Shown here: positions 15,912-23,687 of the stretch, piece after piece
Numbering within the stretch: position 1 is the first letter of the stretch
Layout of the letters: each line of letters begins with the position of its first letter
Assembly (NCBI GenBank): GCA_905221605.1
Contig: CAJNDS010002160.1
Span: 604,162-628,800 of the forward strand
From: Symbiodinium natans
Lineage: Eukaryota > Sar > Dinophyceae > Suessiales > Symbiodiniaceae
Length of the DNA stretch: 24,639 nt
Reading direction: 5' to 3'
Notes under the pieces: model-generated
Database searches by the model: none
Told to the model about the DNA's origin: nothing
The model's input: the letters and a program-made list of their open reading frames with translations, nothing else
Made by a program: the position numbers and the translations under genes

Positions 15912-16100
15912 ACCGACCGAACGTGCCACTCCAAGGGCGGCAACACCCTCCTGCGAGGCGGGGCAGGCTTGAAAAGCGCATGCTGCCTCAAGCAAGTGTG
16001 GCAAAAGCTATTATGCGGTGGCCATGCGGCACACAGAGTCGAATTATACCGGAAAGCAGGAATGCTTTGCGTGGTCGAAGATGCTCACAGCCCGCTACAT

Positions 16101-16206
16101 GGTAGCCCAGGAAGCATATTGTAAGAAGGGTACCCATGTTGGGGCTAACCCTCTTTCTAGGTAACCTAGAACCCAAGAAAGGGCAAAAGCCTTCCACAGG
16201 GCTGCC
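16101..16206. mobile_element. Hairpin element, related family
   Basis: The arms GGTAGCCCAGGA and (complement) GGCAGCCCTGTGG bound ~105 bp. The interior has the perfect palindrome TCTAGGTAACCTAGA and GGGCTAACCC...AAGAAAGGGC pairing. Related to the 5650 and 20906 elements by the GGTAGCCC arm. Confidence 0.65.
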
Positions 16207-16233
16207 GAGGTTAACTTCAGCGAGCTCTATCAC

Positions 16234-16362
16234 ACAGTATATAGTCTATATAGTATATATAGTATATATATATATATATATATAGTATATATATATATTA
16301 TATAGTATATATAGTATATAGTATACATAGTATATATAATATATATAGTATATATAGTATAT
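16234..16362. repeat. TA-rich microsatellite (TATATAG / TATA)
   Basis: About 130 bp of alternating TA with TAGTATATA interruptions. Confidence 0.95.
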
Positions 16363-16511
16363 ACAGTGCAGCATTCTCGGAGTACCTTTGACTCTTCGTC
16401 CGGTGGTCTGGTGGGCGAGAACGCCCTGCCAAGTGTATCAGCATCAGTAGCTTCGAGGGCAAGTCAACCCCAAAATGGGGATCACAGACCCTACCGAAGT
16501 CAGTCTGTGAC

Positions 16512-16568
16512 CCTAAACCCTAAACCCTAAACCCTAAACCCTAAACCCTAAACCCTAAACCCTAAACC
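16512..16568 (-). repeat. CCCTAAA array
   Basis: Eight perfect units immediately before the plus-strand candidate exon. The island 16363-16511 on its left is open on plus (serine-rich, QHSRSTFDSSSGGLVGENAL) and on minus (GVLAHQTTGRRVK between CAG|G and AAAG|GTAC). Confidence 0.95.
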
Positions 16569-16574
16569 CCAAAC

Positions 16575-16709
16575 TGGCATGATACGGACAACAAAAAGAC
16601 CCTTCTCACGCGAATCCCGGCGGCGCACATCGCCAAGTGGAAGCCTGAAGCCAGTGGCCAAGAAGGTAGCATAGCAATTATCTTCGAAAAGGGATTGAAA
16701 CATGTGTAA
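16575..16709 (+). CDS. Candidate plus-strand terminal exon
   Basis: After a CCCTAAA array the plus strand reads WHDTDNKKTLLTRIPAAHIA, KWKPEASGQEGSIAIIFEKG, LKHV and TAA (16707-16709). The composition is protein-like, with no gap. No ATG or AG acceptor precedes it, so the left edge is only the start of the plausible stretch. It ends 78 bp before the stop of the zinc-finger exon on the other strand, a tail-to-tail layout if both are real. A minus-strand frame (16562-16780) covers the same bases but is cysteine/serine-rich and less convincing. Confidence 0.4.
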   Translation, partial: WHDTDNKKTLLTRIPAAHIAKWKPEASGQEGSIAIIFEKGLKHV

Positions 16710-16786
16710 AGACTTAGATAAGGTCTACAAAAAAGTACACTTGTAGTCGGTCTACACATTCTGATGCGCAATGATAACATTGCAAC

Positions 16787-17554
16787 TCAGGCGGCTGTCC
16801 GGTGGTGGCTTCCGCGCGTATCTGCCTCTGCTGGGCGATGAGCCATGAGCACGTTGTGCAGCGTGAGAGCCAGGTCCGCGTTGCTTGCAGAGACTAGGCC
16901 GGGAGGCAGTGAAGTCTGCGATAGGACTGCAATCATGCTGGATGTCTCTGCATCTCCGAAGATCTTTGGCAAGGATCCATGGGCATCTCGATGTACCGCT
17001 GCTGGCCGGTGGGCGGCTGACGTCGGCGGCTTGTGCATCCTCTTCTGCCGGCTGCACCTCTTGCGCTGCGCTCGCATCTCTCGCTCCTGCTTTGCCTTTG
17101 AGATGTGGGCAAGGTGGCAGTACGTGCAATCACGATCTGCACGGCAGCCGATGAATGAGAAGCAGTAGAAGGCGCAAGGCTTGCACGTGGTGGGATGTCC
17201 GATGCTGCCCGAAGACGCCATTGGTCCGGCAGTCACCAAACAGTTCCACCGCTTCGGGGGCTTATCATCATCCCCCGCCCCGCCCTCCGCAGTGTTAATC
17301 GTGCTGCCACTTCCGTCCCAAGAAGCCTTCGTCCCATCGCTGTCCTCGCACTCTGACAGTTCGCAGCCTGCCACTGTAGCCATACTGCCGTTGCTGACTG
17401 GTCTGTCGGCATGCCGGCCCAAGGCTCCAGTGATAGCTGTGTCCTGCGAAACCTTCTCCAGACTGCCTGCTGCAAAAGCCATGCGTTCAGTAGGAGTCCC
17501 GCCACTGATGCTTGATAATAAAAAGGCCTGAGTATCTGCAACGTCAAACACCAC
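16787..17554 (-). CDS. CCCH-type zinc-finger protein, large exon with C-terminus
   Basis: Up to 255 codons end at TGA (16787-16789). The core is CKPCAFYCFSFIGC at residues 124-137, then C143, C146, H147 and H150: a C-x9-C-x5-C-x3-H CCCH finger (C127, C137, C143, H147) with CHLxH after it. I know this CxPCAF...GC...C..CHL.H type from many dinoflagellate proteins; RNA binding is the usual assumption for CCCH fingers, not shown here. A basic tract follows (residues 153-174), then a low-complexity tail; an acidic stretch (66-98) precedes the finger. Base 17554 was chosen because TCCGAG|GTG is an AG|G acceptor at phase 0. The codon there is GTG, so it is an exon edge rather than a start. The frame stays open to 17602 without ATG; the first in-frame ATG is at 17482 (231 aa) and could be the true start. 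Confidence 0.8.
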   Translation of the reverse strand: MVFDVADTQAFLLSSISGGTPTERMAFAAGSLEKVSQDTAITGALGRHADRPVSNGSMATVAGCELSECEDSDGTKASWDGSGSTINTAEGGAGDDDKPPKRWNCLVTAGPMASSGSIGHPTTCKPCAFYCFSFIGCRADRDCTYCHLAHISKAKQEREMRAQRKRCSRQKRMHKPPTSAAHRPAAVHRDAHGSLPKIFGDAETSSMIAVLSQTSLPPGLVSASNADLALTLHNVLMAHRPAEADTRGSHHRTAA

Positions 17555-17664
17555 CTCGGAACATGTTTCGCAACATGATGGCTCTGCTCGCGGCGGGCCT
17601 ACTTAGTACGAGCAACCTTTCCTCATCTTAAAGACTGAAACGGTGGATGTACCTCGCTATGATG

Positions 17665-17763
17665 AGTTCTCTACAATATGGTCCTTTTGGGGGGTCCTTA
17701 CAGTACGATAAGGCGGCCCCGAATATTTAGTGTGTCCAAAAAAGGTCCATTATTTTGAGAACT
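17665..17763. mobile_element. Hairpin element upstream of the zinc-finger exon
   Basis: The left arm AGTTCTCTACAATATGGTCC and the complement of the right arm AGTTCTCAAAATAATGGACC pair at most positions over ~28 bases. About 99 bp, no coding capacity. It lies about 110 bp upstream, in minus sense, of the right-hand limit of the zinc-finger exon. Confidence 0.7.
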
Positions 17764-18087
17764 GACCATATGTCAAAGGCCAAAGGCAACAGTCTCAGCC
17801 CAGCTAGTCTACAGTCTACAGTTTTCCGGTAGGAAGTTCATCTCGCTTCTCAGGTAACGAGGATTCTTCTGATGACTCAAGATATGGATTGCAGGGCCAC
17901 ACGATCTGTCGTTGCTGTCTGCCCGTTTCGCTCCCTCACAAGGTCAGGTACGCTGATTCGGATTGTTTGTTCTCTTTACTATTTTCTTCTGTTTGTTGGG
18001 AGCGGGGGGTTCGGGTTAGGATTTCGGGCTTCGACACTCACGCTCTACTGTCCCTACACCCAAATCCCCAAACTCTGAGACCCGCTA
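17764..18087. other. Low-repeat stretch upstream of the zinc-finger exon, no supported gene
   Basis: Plus-strand frames of 68-70 codons (17872-18101) lack motifs. On the minus strand this is where a 5' exon or leader-acceptor region of the zinc-finger gene could lie; no specific signal is seen. Confidence 0.4.
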
Positions 18088-18175
18088 AACCTAAACCCTA
18101 AACCCTAAACCCTAAACCCTAAACCCTAAACTTAAAATCCAAGTTGCCTAGAGCCAACCAACCCATGGCCTGAAC

Positions 18176-18223
18176 CTCCCGGGAGGTCCGCATGCGCTTG
18201 TGGCTCTTCTTGGACTTCGCCGT
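18176..18223 (-). CDS. Candidate exon, lysine/arginine-rich
   Basis: A 48 bp, 16-codon minus-strand segment, TAKSKKSHKRMRTSRE, lies between CTGGCAG|ACG and GGGAG|GTTCAG, phase 0 at both ends. The frame also stays open past the donor (VQAMGWLALG). The strongly basic peptide suggests nucleic-acid contact or a disordered tail. It lies upstream (minus sense) of the zinc-finger exon and could belong to the same gene, which is an inference from order only. Confidence 0.42.
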
Positions 18224-18366
18224 CTGCCAGAGTTTAGAGTTTGGGTTTAGGGTTTAGGGGTTAAACCCTAAACCCTAAACCCCAAACCCTAAACCCTAAA
18301 CCCTTAGGGGTTTAGGGCTTCGCGCTTTCGGGTTTGGGGTTTTGGGGTGTGAAGCTGAGGGTTTCG

Positions 18367-18418
18367 TTACTTGAAGGCTGCCAGGATCCAGCTCTGAACT
18401 TCCTTACACTGCAGGCAC
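18367..18418 (-). CDS. Candidate exon CLQCKEVQSWILAAFK, with stop or donor
   Basis: After GCAAG|G the minus strand reads CLQCKEVQSWILAAFK and then TAA. It is either the last coding exon of a gene whose earlier exons lie to the right, or it ends two bases into the AAG codon at a GT donor (TTCAA|GTAACG). A CxxC pair is present. TTTAGGG-type arrays flank it. Confidence 0.42.
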
Positions 18419-18427
18419 CTTGCTCAG

Positions 18428-18630
18428 AGGGTTTAGGGTTTAGGGTTTCGGGTTTGGGGTTTGGGGTTTAGGGTTTAGGGTTTAGGGTTTAGGGTTTAGG
18501 GTTTAGCGTTTAGGGTTTAGGGTTTAGGGTTTAGGGTTTAGGGTTTAGGGTTTAGGGTTTTAGGGTTTAGGGTTTAGGGTTTAGGGTTTAGGGTTGAGGG
18601 TTGAGGGTTTAGGGTTTAGCGTTTAGGGCT
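18428..18630 (+). repeat. TTTAGGG array
   Basis: About 28 units. The island 18631-18720 is open on both strands (plus MAYSYSRLDLLTARLAGHVL ending in a stop). Confidence 0.96.
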
Positions 18631-18799
18631 ATGGCCTATAGCTACAGCAGGCTCGACTTGCTGACAGCGCGTCTAGCAGGGCATGTGCTGGACCACCGCT
18701 GAACCCTGAATCTCAGACCCAAATTGTTTGTCTTTTTTGCAATTCTCTAAATTACGATTCCGTTTTGGGTCCCTTATGAAAAGGGTGGCGTGCTATATG

Positions 18800-18805
18800 T
18801 TTATA

Positions 18806-18842
<37 letters not shown>

Positions 18843-18852
18843 TCATATATTT
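18800..18852. repeat. TA microsatellite
   Basis: TATATA runs with ATACATATA interruptions. Together with 18944-18976 (TA, then CTATCTATCTA) it makes this 200 bp the most AT-rich part of its neighbourhood. Open frames here (18728-19047) are repeat translation. Confidence 0.9.
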
Positions 18853-19119
18853 GAGTTATCTATTTCTTGTTTTGTACATACAAAGAGGACCCCAAACCCT
18901 ACACCCACACCCCTAAACCCGAATCCCCCACACCCTAAACCCCACATAATATATGTAATATATATATATATATCTACATCTATCTATCTAGCTAGGACCC
19001 AAACGCGGACCCTAATTTCGAGAACGGGTTTGGGGTTCAGGGTTTAGGGTTTAGGGTTCAAGGTTTAGGGTTTCGGTTTAGGGTTTCGGGTTAAGGGTTT
19101 AGGGTTAGGGCTTAGGTGC

Positions 19120-19206
19120 TCTAAGGTCGTTGGCCTCCCTAGAGATGGCTTTGTCCACGGATGAAATTGCTTGCCGGTCCTTCGACATCTCCTCGGGAGG
19201 AAGTTG
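19120..19206 (-). CDS. Candidate exon, helical charged peptide
   Basis: An 87 bp minus-strand exon of 29 codons reads QLPPEEMSKDRQAISSVDKA then ISREANDLR. The acceptor is AGCCTAG|CAA; the donor is AGA|GCACC (GC type). The alternation of charged and hydrophobic residues suggests an amphipathic or coiled-coil helix. It is symmetrical in phase (0-0) and sits between TTTAGGG arrays. This is one of the better small candidates; function unknown. Confidence 0.52.
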
Positions 19207-19373
19207 CTAGGCTTTTAGGGTTTAGGGTTTAGGGTTTAGGGTTTAGGGTTTAGGGTTCAGGGTTTAGGGTTCAGTATCTCAAGTCCAAGCATTCACTAGT
19301 CAAGTCATTACTCCAGAAAAATACCCACCCGCCCAAAGAATCCCATAACATTAAGAAAAGATCTCACTTATAG

Positions 19374-19566
19374 AACGACCTTGCCCAGAAAAAATGACCT
19401 TGCCCAGTAAAAAAAAGACCTGGCCCAGTAAAACATTTCTGGGCAAGGTATTTTTTTTACTGGGCAAGATCATTTTTTTTCTAGGCAAGGTCGTTTTTTG
19501 GACCGAACAACCTTGCCCAGTAAAAAAATGACCTTGCCCAGTAAAATGGCGACCTTGCCCAGTAAC
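19374..19566. repeat. Nine ~21 bp motifs arranged 3 forward / 3 reverse / 3 forward
   Basis: The motif GACCTTGCCCAGTAAAAAAA occurs forward near 19377, 19397 and 19418, reversed near 19436, 19458 and 19481, and forward again near 19509, 19529 and 19550, with about 20-22 bp period. The reverse block can pair with either forward block. The core TTGCCCAGTAA is also the terminal arm of hairpin elements 8142-8254 and 13330-13441. Confidence 0.92.
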
Positions 19567-19597
19567 TCCCCAACATTTAAATTAGATATGAAAGCGG

Positions 19598-19944
19598 TTT
19601 TGGGTTTAGGGTTTAGGGTTTATGGTTTAGGGTTCAGGGTTCAGGGTTCAGGGTTTCGGGTTTCGGGTTTCGGGTTTCGGGTTTCGGGTTTCGGTTTTCG
19701 GGTTTAGGGTTTAGGGTTTAGTTTTTAGGTTTAGGGTTTAGGGTTTAGGGTTTAGGGTTTAGGTTTAGGTTTTAGGGTTAGGGTTTAGGGTTCGGTTTAG
19801 AGGTTTAGGGTTTCGGGTTTAGGGTTTAGGGTTTAGGGTTTAGGGTTTAGGGTTTAGGGTTTAGGGTTTAGGGTTTAGGGTTTAGGGTTTAGGGTTTAGG
19901 GTTTAGGGTTTAGGGTTTAGGGTTTAGGGTTTAGGGTTTAGGAG
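19598..19944 (+). repeat. TTTAGGG array with TTTCGGG block
   Basis: A run of TTTCGGG units (about 19655-19700) is followed by mixed and then perfect TTTAGGG to 19943. The island at 19935-20260 begins directly at its end. Confidence 0.96.
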
Positions 19945-20260
19945 GACACCGGAAACAAAGGGCTTCAAGCTGTACGTGTGCAAATGGAAGTGATACTGAG
20001 GCACCGCTCCTCCAAGACCTTTCGTTTTGTTTTGCGCCATCATCCGGACTTTGCTCTCTGGCCACCCTGAGATAGGGGTGCCTGAACTCTCCTTGACGCT
20101 GAGCAGAATCCACAGCGTTTGCTCGTTCAAAGCGTCTGATTCTGGGTTCATTGATCCAGGCCACGCCGGCCTTCAACTCATCGTCATCTGGCGACCACTG
20201 CGACGTGCCACTTCGCTGCAGTCCTCCTGCATTCTTGAAAGTAACTTTGTGCCAGAACAC
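19935..20260 (-). CDS. Coding island with apparent frame change (exon pair or frameshifted fragment)
   Basis: This repeat-free island is protein-like on the minus strand in two successive frames. One frame, from 20260, begins FWHKVTFKNAGGLQ and passes through WSPDDDELKAGVAWINE. A second frame, from ATG at 20149-20151, continues NPESDALNEQTLWILLSVKE, then SSGTPISGWPESKVRMMAQN and HFHLHTYSLKPFVSGVL up to the repeat at 19943. The first frame also stays open throughout (109 codons), but its second half looks less natural. Explanations are a single-base indel (pseudogene or assembly error), an overlooked intron, or only one real frame. No family recognised. Confidence 0.42.
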
Positions 20261-20298
20261 GTAAGCCCGGGCTTAGGCTTTTGGGGTTAAGGGTTTAC

Positions 20299-20366
20299 GG
20301 GCACGCCAAGGGCTCAAGGAATCGAAGAAGTTGTTGAGATGCGCAGCTGCCCACGCCCTCCCTACC
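20299..20366 (-). CDS. Candidate exon VGRAWAAAHLNNFFDSLSPW
   Basis: A 68 bp minus-strand segment is bounded by GTACAG|G and GTGCCC|GTAAAC, with one leading base, 22 codons (VGRAWAAAHLNNFFDSLSPW then RA) and one trailing base. The donor GTAAAC runs into repeat. The plus strand is open too (GIEEVVEMRSCPRPPYPVP), so the strand is a preference based on better splice sites. Confidence 0.42.
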
Positions 20367-20391
20367 CTGTACCCAACATGGGGGGTGTAAG

Positions 20392-20475
20392 GGTTTAGGG
20401 TTTAGGGTTTAGGGTTTAGGGTTTAGGGTTTAGGGTTTAGGGTTTAGGGTTTAGGGTTTAGGGTTTTAGGGTTTA
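20392..20475 (+). repeat. TTTAGGG array
   Basis: About 12 near-perfect units before a hairpin element. Confidence 0.95.
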
Positions 20476-20500
20476 CGGTTAAGGATTTGGGGTTTTAGGG

Positions 20501-20607
20501 TTGGGATGTTCCCCGTTATACTAACAGCCCCTTCACATGGATTGCAGTACCCCCTATTGTAATCCCGGTTGAGGACTGCTAGTATAAGGGGGATGTGAAC
20601 ATCCCAA
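20501..20607. mobile_element. Hairpin element (TTGGGATGTTCCCC family), copy 2
   Basis: The arms TTGGGATGTTCCCCGTTATA and (complement) TTGGGATGTTCACATCCCCC share ~11 terminal bases and then TTATACTA.CAG. Same family as 15454-15553, but diverged in the interior. Confidence 0.75.
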
Positions 20608-20611
20608 GTTC

Positions 20612-20755
20612 TAGGGCTCTAGGGTTGTAGGGTTTTAGGGTTTTAGGGCTTTAGGGCTTTAGGGCTTTAGGGTTTTATGGTTTCGGGGTTTTAGGGTTTG
20701 GGGATTTAGGGTTTAGGATTCTAGGGCTTCAAGGCTTTGGGGTTTCGGGTTGGGC
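20612..20755 (+). repeat. 8 bp variant repeat (TTTAGGGC/T)
   Basis: Units are mostly eight bases (TTTTAGGG, CTTTAGGG), a locally spread length variant. Confidence 0.85.
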
Positions 20756-20905
20756 CTTGTTATGGTGGATGCGATTCGGCTAGGGGTGGTTGAGGGCTTA
20801 GGATCTCAAATACAGCTACCATCGCATGGATTCATGGTAGTATGGCCTCATTAAACCCTAAACCCTAAACCCTACACCCAAACTAAAAGTTCCTGAACAG
20901 GGCTC

Positions 20906-21017
20906 GGTAGCCCGGGGACCATATGATAATGAGGGCGCCCTTCCGTGGAGTTGATTGCTTCATGAGGGAATCTAGAACCAAGAAAAAAGCCAAAAGGATA
21001 CTACTTACTGGGCTACC
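20906..21017. mobile_element. Hairpin element, related family
   Basis: It begins GGTAGCCCGGGG and ends TACTGGGCTACC, giving a short terminal inverted repeat. The interior (GGGCGCCCTT, GAACCAAGAAAAAAGCC) resembles the 16101 element. Length about 112 bp, no coding capacity. Confidence 0.6.
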
Positions 21018-21379
21018 CTAAACCCCAAACCCTAAACTCTAAACCCAAAACTCTAAACCCTAAACTCACTGGGCCACCAAGAAGAACACAGGCAAGCTCA
21101 GGGGGCCTGGGCTAAGACTCCACCAAACGATCCCCAATCCCCCAAACCCAATCATAAACCCCAAAGCCCTAGACCCAAACAAAAAAAAGAGAAACAACCT
21201 ACAACTCCAGACCCCCAAACTATACCTCTAACCAAAACCCTAAACCCAAAACCCGAAACCCCAACCCTAAACCCCAGAAACCCAGCAACACCAAGGCTCC
21301 GAACTCAAAGTCCCGACGGACTGGCGCGAAAAAACACAAACCGAGCCCTAAGGCCGGAGACCAAAACTGGAGCCCCTAA
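21018..21379. other. A/C-rich degenerate stretch, no supported gene
   Basis: Scattered CCCTAAA-like units and A runs. The island 21067-21115 is open on both strands (minus PLSLPVFFLVAQ; plus TGWATKKNTGKL... beginning in it). Nothing firm. Confidence 0.6.
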
Positions 21380-21670
21380 CGCCCTAGAACCCTGAACCCT
21401 AAGGTCTAAACCCTAACCCTAAACCCTGAACCCTGAACCCTGAACCCTAAGGTCTAAGTTTTAGGGCTTAGGGCTTAGGGCTTGGGGTTTAGGGTTTAGG
21501 GTTTTTGGGGCAAACCTCTCAACCCTAGACCCTAAAGCCTCAAACCCTAAACCCCTAAAGCCCTAAAGCCCTAAAGCCCTAAAGCCCTAAAGCCCTAAAG
21601 CCCTAAAGCCCTAAAGCCCTAAACCCTAACCCCCTAAACCCCCTAAAGCCCTAAAGCCCTAAAGCCCTAC
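21380..21670 (-). repeat. CCCTAAA and CCCTAAAG (8 bp) arrays
   Basis: Heptamers, a short G-rich inversion (21458-21508), then about 13 copies of the octamer CCCTAAAG (21555-21668) interrupted once by CCCTAACCCC. Confidence 0.95.
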
Positions 21671-21781
21671 AAGGACTCTTCGCCAGGGCTCTGTGTCCGT
21701 CGTGGCCCCTCTGGCTAGAAGTTGACTTTCTCTCAGCGCCTGCGCGATAGTCGGGCTGCATGCCGTTTCGGTTGTAGCATC
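21671..21781 (-). CDS. Candidate 111 bp exon, phase 0-0
   Basis: The minus strand has exactly 37 codons between GGTAG|GAT and TCCTT|GTAGGG. They read DATTETACSPTIAQALRESQ, then LLARGATTDTEPWRRVL. Both splice sites are made by TTTAGGG-type sequence on the sense strand. A second minus frame is open over the same bases (GMQPDYRAGAERKSTSSQRG), so the frame is a preference. C-rich arrays flank both sides of the plus strand. No domain recognised. Confidence 0.48.
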
Positions 21782-21782
21782 C

Positions 21783-22255
21783 TACCCTAAACCCTAAACC
21801 CTAAACCCTAAACCCGAAACCCGAAACCCTAAACCCTAACCTTAAACCTAAACCCTATAGTGTAGGGCTCAGCTTCTGGGGCGGCTAAGAGGGTTTAGCG
21901 TGGGGCAGACGGGTTTTAGGATTCTGGGGTTTGTAACTGCTTGGGCCTGTGTTGTGGCGCCCAGACTGCACAGCACCAAAACCCTGTTTCTAGCGTTTTC
22001 GCTCTTGCATCGCTTGCTCACGTTGCGCGGCTTTGGGGTTCAGGGCCTGTAGGGTCTAGGATGCTTCGGATGCTTGAGGTGTGCTAGGGATTGGGGGCTT
22101 GAGTGAAGAAGGTCATCCCCTCCCCCGAAAATATTAAACCCCCCTACCCCCTAATATCAAATACCCCCCATTATGGTAAAATTTTGGCATTTGGGAACCC
22201 TAAACCCTAAACCCTAAACCCTAAACCCTCAACCCTCAACCCTAAACCCTAAACC
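21783..22255 (-). repeat. CCCTAAA blocks separated by low-repeat sequence
   Basis: C-rich 21783-21857 and 22195-22255. The A/C-rich stretch 22100-22195 shows no gene. Confidence 0.88.
21990..22030 (-). CDS. Candidate terminal exon AQREQAMQERKR
   Basis: After CCAAAG|CC the minus strand reads (split codon) AQREQAMQERKR then TAG. The peptide is highly charged and helical. Another frame is open over the same region (KPRNVSKRCKSENARNR), so frame and boundaries are tentative. Confidence 0.3.
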
Positions 22256-22331
22256 CGTATGTGTAGGGGGGGGGGGGGGGGGGTTTCATATCAAGGGGAT
22301 TCACGGCCATGGCTCGGACTCCCGCACAAAC

Positions 22332-22373
22332 CTGCAGGATCGATAGGCTTGCCTCTGCCGCTTCGGTCAGATT
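22332..22373 (-). CDS. Candidate exon NLTEAAEASLSILQ
   Basis: A 42 bp exon of 14 codons on the minus strand lies between CTCAG|AAT and CTGCAG|GTTTGT, phase 0-0. Both sites match strong consensus. The frame remains open past the donor (VCAGVRAMAVNPLDM). CCCTAAA lies to the left and TTTAGGG to the right. Confidence 0.48.
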
Positions 22374-22377
22374 CTGA

Positions 22378-22618
22378 GCTTAGGGTTTAGGGTTTAGGGT
22401 TTAGGGTTTAGGGTTTATGGGTTAGGGGTTAGGGGTTAGGGTTTAGGGTTTCGGGTTTAGGGTTTAGGGTTTAGGGTTTAGGGTTTAGGGGTTAGGGGTT
22501 AGGGGTTAGGGTTTAGGGTTTCGGGTTTAGGGTTTAGGGTTTAGGGTTTCGGGTTTAGGGTTTAGGGTTTAGGGTTTAGGGTTTAGGGTTTAGGGTTTAG
22601 GGTTTAGGGTTTAGGGTC
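22378..22618 (+). repeat. TTTAGGG array with a 70 bp higher-order duplication
   Basis: The variant signature GTTAGGGGTTAGGGGTTAGG, followed by TTTAGGG and TTTCGGG units, starts at 22421 and again at 22491, exactly 70 bp (ten heptamer lengths) apart. Confidence 0.93.
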
Positions 22619-22917
22619 TAGCGATCATGTAATTGGGTGATTAGGTCGACGATAGGGTCCGTGGCCCCCTGGCGCGACCCCTTTGCGCCATCGCCTTATA
22701 TCCGGCCCTGCCGGTGTACGATCGCGGAAGGAACTGGTTCAGACGAACCAGGAGGCGGGCAAGAGTACATCACCCGTCAAGATACCTGTTGAGCAGCGGA
22801 ACTAGTAGTCCCGATCTGCACCACCATACCAGCCACCCCCCCCCCCTGCCTGCCAAACAGCTTTGTTCGTGATAGCCATAAGTGGCTCGCCCGTTCGTTC
22901 GGAGGCTCGATCTGGTG
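22619..22917. other. GC-rich low-repeat island, no supported gene
   Basis: Contains a perfect 7 bp hairpin, CTGGTTCAGACGAACCAG (22734-22751), and a C12 run near 22836. It does not fold into a recognisable tRNA or 5S rRNA by eye. No frame stands out. Confidence 0.5.
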
Positions 22918-23038
22918 GTTTAGGGTTTAGGGTTTCGGGTTTAGGGTTCAGGGTTTAGGGTTTAGGGTTTAGGGTTTAGGGTTTAGGGTTTAGGGTTTAG
23001 GGTTTAGGGTTTAGGGTTTAGGGTTTAGGGTTTAGGGT
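22918..23038 (+). repeat. TTTAGGG array
   Basis: About 17 units, nearly perfect at the right. Confidence 0.96.
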
Positions 23039-23040
23039 CC

Positions 23041-23097
23041 CCATCTTCAGTAGCTCAATCTTGTGGCTCGGCGGCTCACGATGGCTCTCCGGGAGTT
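23041..23097 (-). CDS. Candidate exon LPESHREPPSHKIELLKMG
   Basis: After CTTGAG|AA the minus strand reads LPESHREPPSHKIELLKMG before running into the TTTAGGG array at its left edge. The donor is unclear (a GA-type site at ATGGG|GACC is possible), so the left limit is approximate. The peptide is charged and compositionally natural. No family recognised. Confidence 0.4.
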
Positions 23098-23117
23098 CTC
23101 AAGCGAAGCTATAGCTT

Positions 23118-23290
23118 AAACCCTTAACCCTAAAACCTCAACCCTAAACCCTAAACCCTACCCTAAACCCTAAACCCTAAACCCTAAACCCTAAACCCTA
23201 AACCCTAAACCCTAAACCCTAAACCCTAAAACCTCAACCCTAACCCCTAAACCCTACGCCCTAAACCCTAAAGGCCTAACCCCTGAACCC
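23118..23290 (-). repeat. CCCTAAA array
   Basis: About 22 units, followed by an A-rich stretch (23291-23395) with no gene. Confidence 0.95.
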
Positions 23291-23443
23291 TCATAAAAAG
23301 CCTCTCTGGGCAATTCCAAACCTCCCAAAACCACAAGCTGAAAAAGTTTAAAAAAGAAAAAAAGCCCGAAAAAAAAAAAAAACTGACAAAACTCCTAAAC
23401 CCTGAACCCTAAACCCTGAACCCTAAACCTCGCTAAATCCTAC

Positions 23444-23483
23444 ATGTGAACATTCCTGGCTGCCGGAAGAGACCAGTTTGGAG
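23444..23483 (-). CDS. Candidate micro-exon LQTGLFRQPGMFT
   Basis: A 40 bp minus-strand segment lies between CCTAAG|CTC and ACAT|GTAGGA and reads LQTGLFRQPGMFT plus one base. CCCTAAA-type repeat lies on both sides. This is the rightmost candidate exon, just before the 54 bp satellite. Confidence 0.38.
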
Positions 23484-23501
23484 CTTAGGCCCGAGGGCCG
23501 T

Positions 23502-23665
23502 AAACCCTAAACCCCTAGACCCCTAAACCCCTAAACCCCTAAACCCCTAAACCCCTAAACCCCTAAACCCCTAAACCCCTAAACCCCTAAACCCCTACAC
23601 CCTAAAACCTCAACCCTAAACCCTAAACCCTAAACCCTAAACCCTAAACCCTAAACCCTAAACCC
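23502..23665 (-). repeat. CCCCTAAA (8 bp) then CCCTAAA array
   Basis: About ten octamers (23511-23595), then heptamers. Another locally spread length variant. Confidence 0.95.
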
Positions 23666-23687
23666 TCTCTTACTATGTATATTTAAA

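Noticed and set aside
16752-17168. Open frames of 69-125 codons antisense to or in other frames of the zinc-finger exon
   Set aside because: Shadows of a GC-rich coding exon; none contains a recognisable motif.
18728-19047. Open frames with YIYIYI peptides
   Set aside because: Translation of TA microsatellite.
19498-19707. Plus-strand 69-codon frame (LGFRVYGLGFRV)
   Set aside because: Reads the motif cluster and TTTAGGG array; repeat translation.
22670-22800. tRNA or 5S rRNA gene near the CTGGTTCAGACGAACCAG hairpin
   Set aside because: No cloverleaf, no A/B box pair and no T-loop consensus found by eye.
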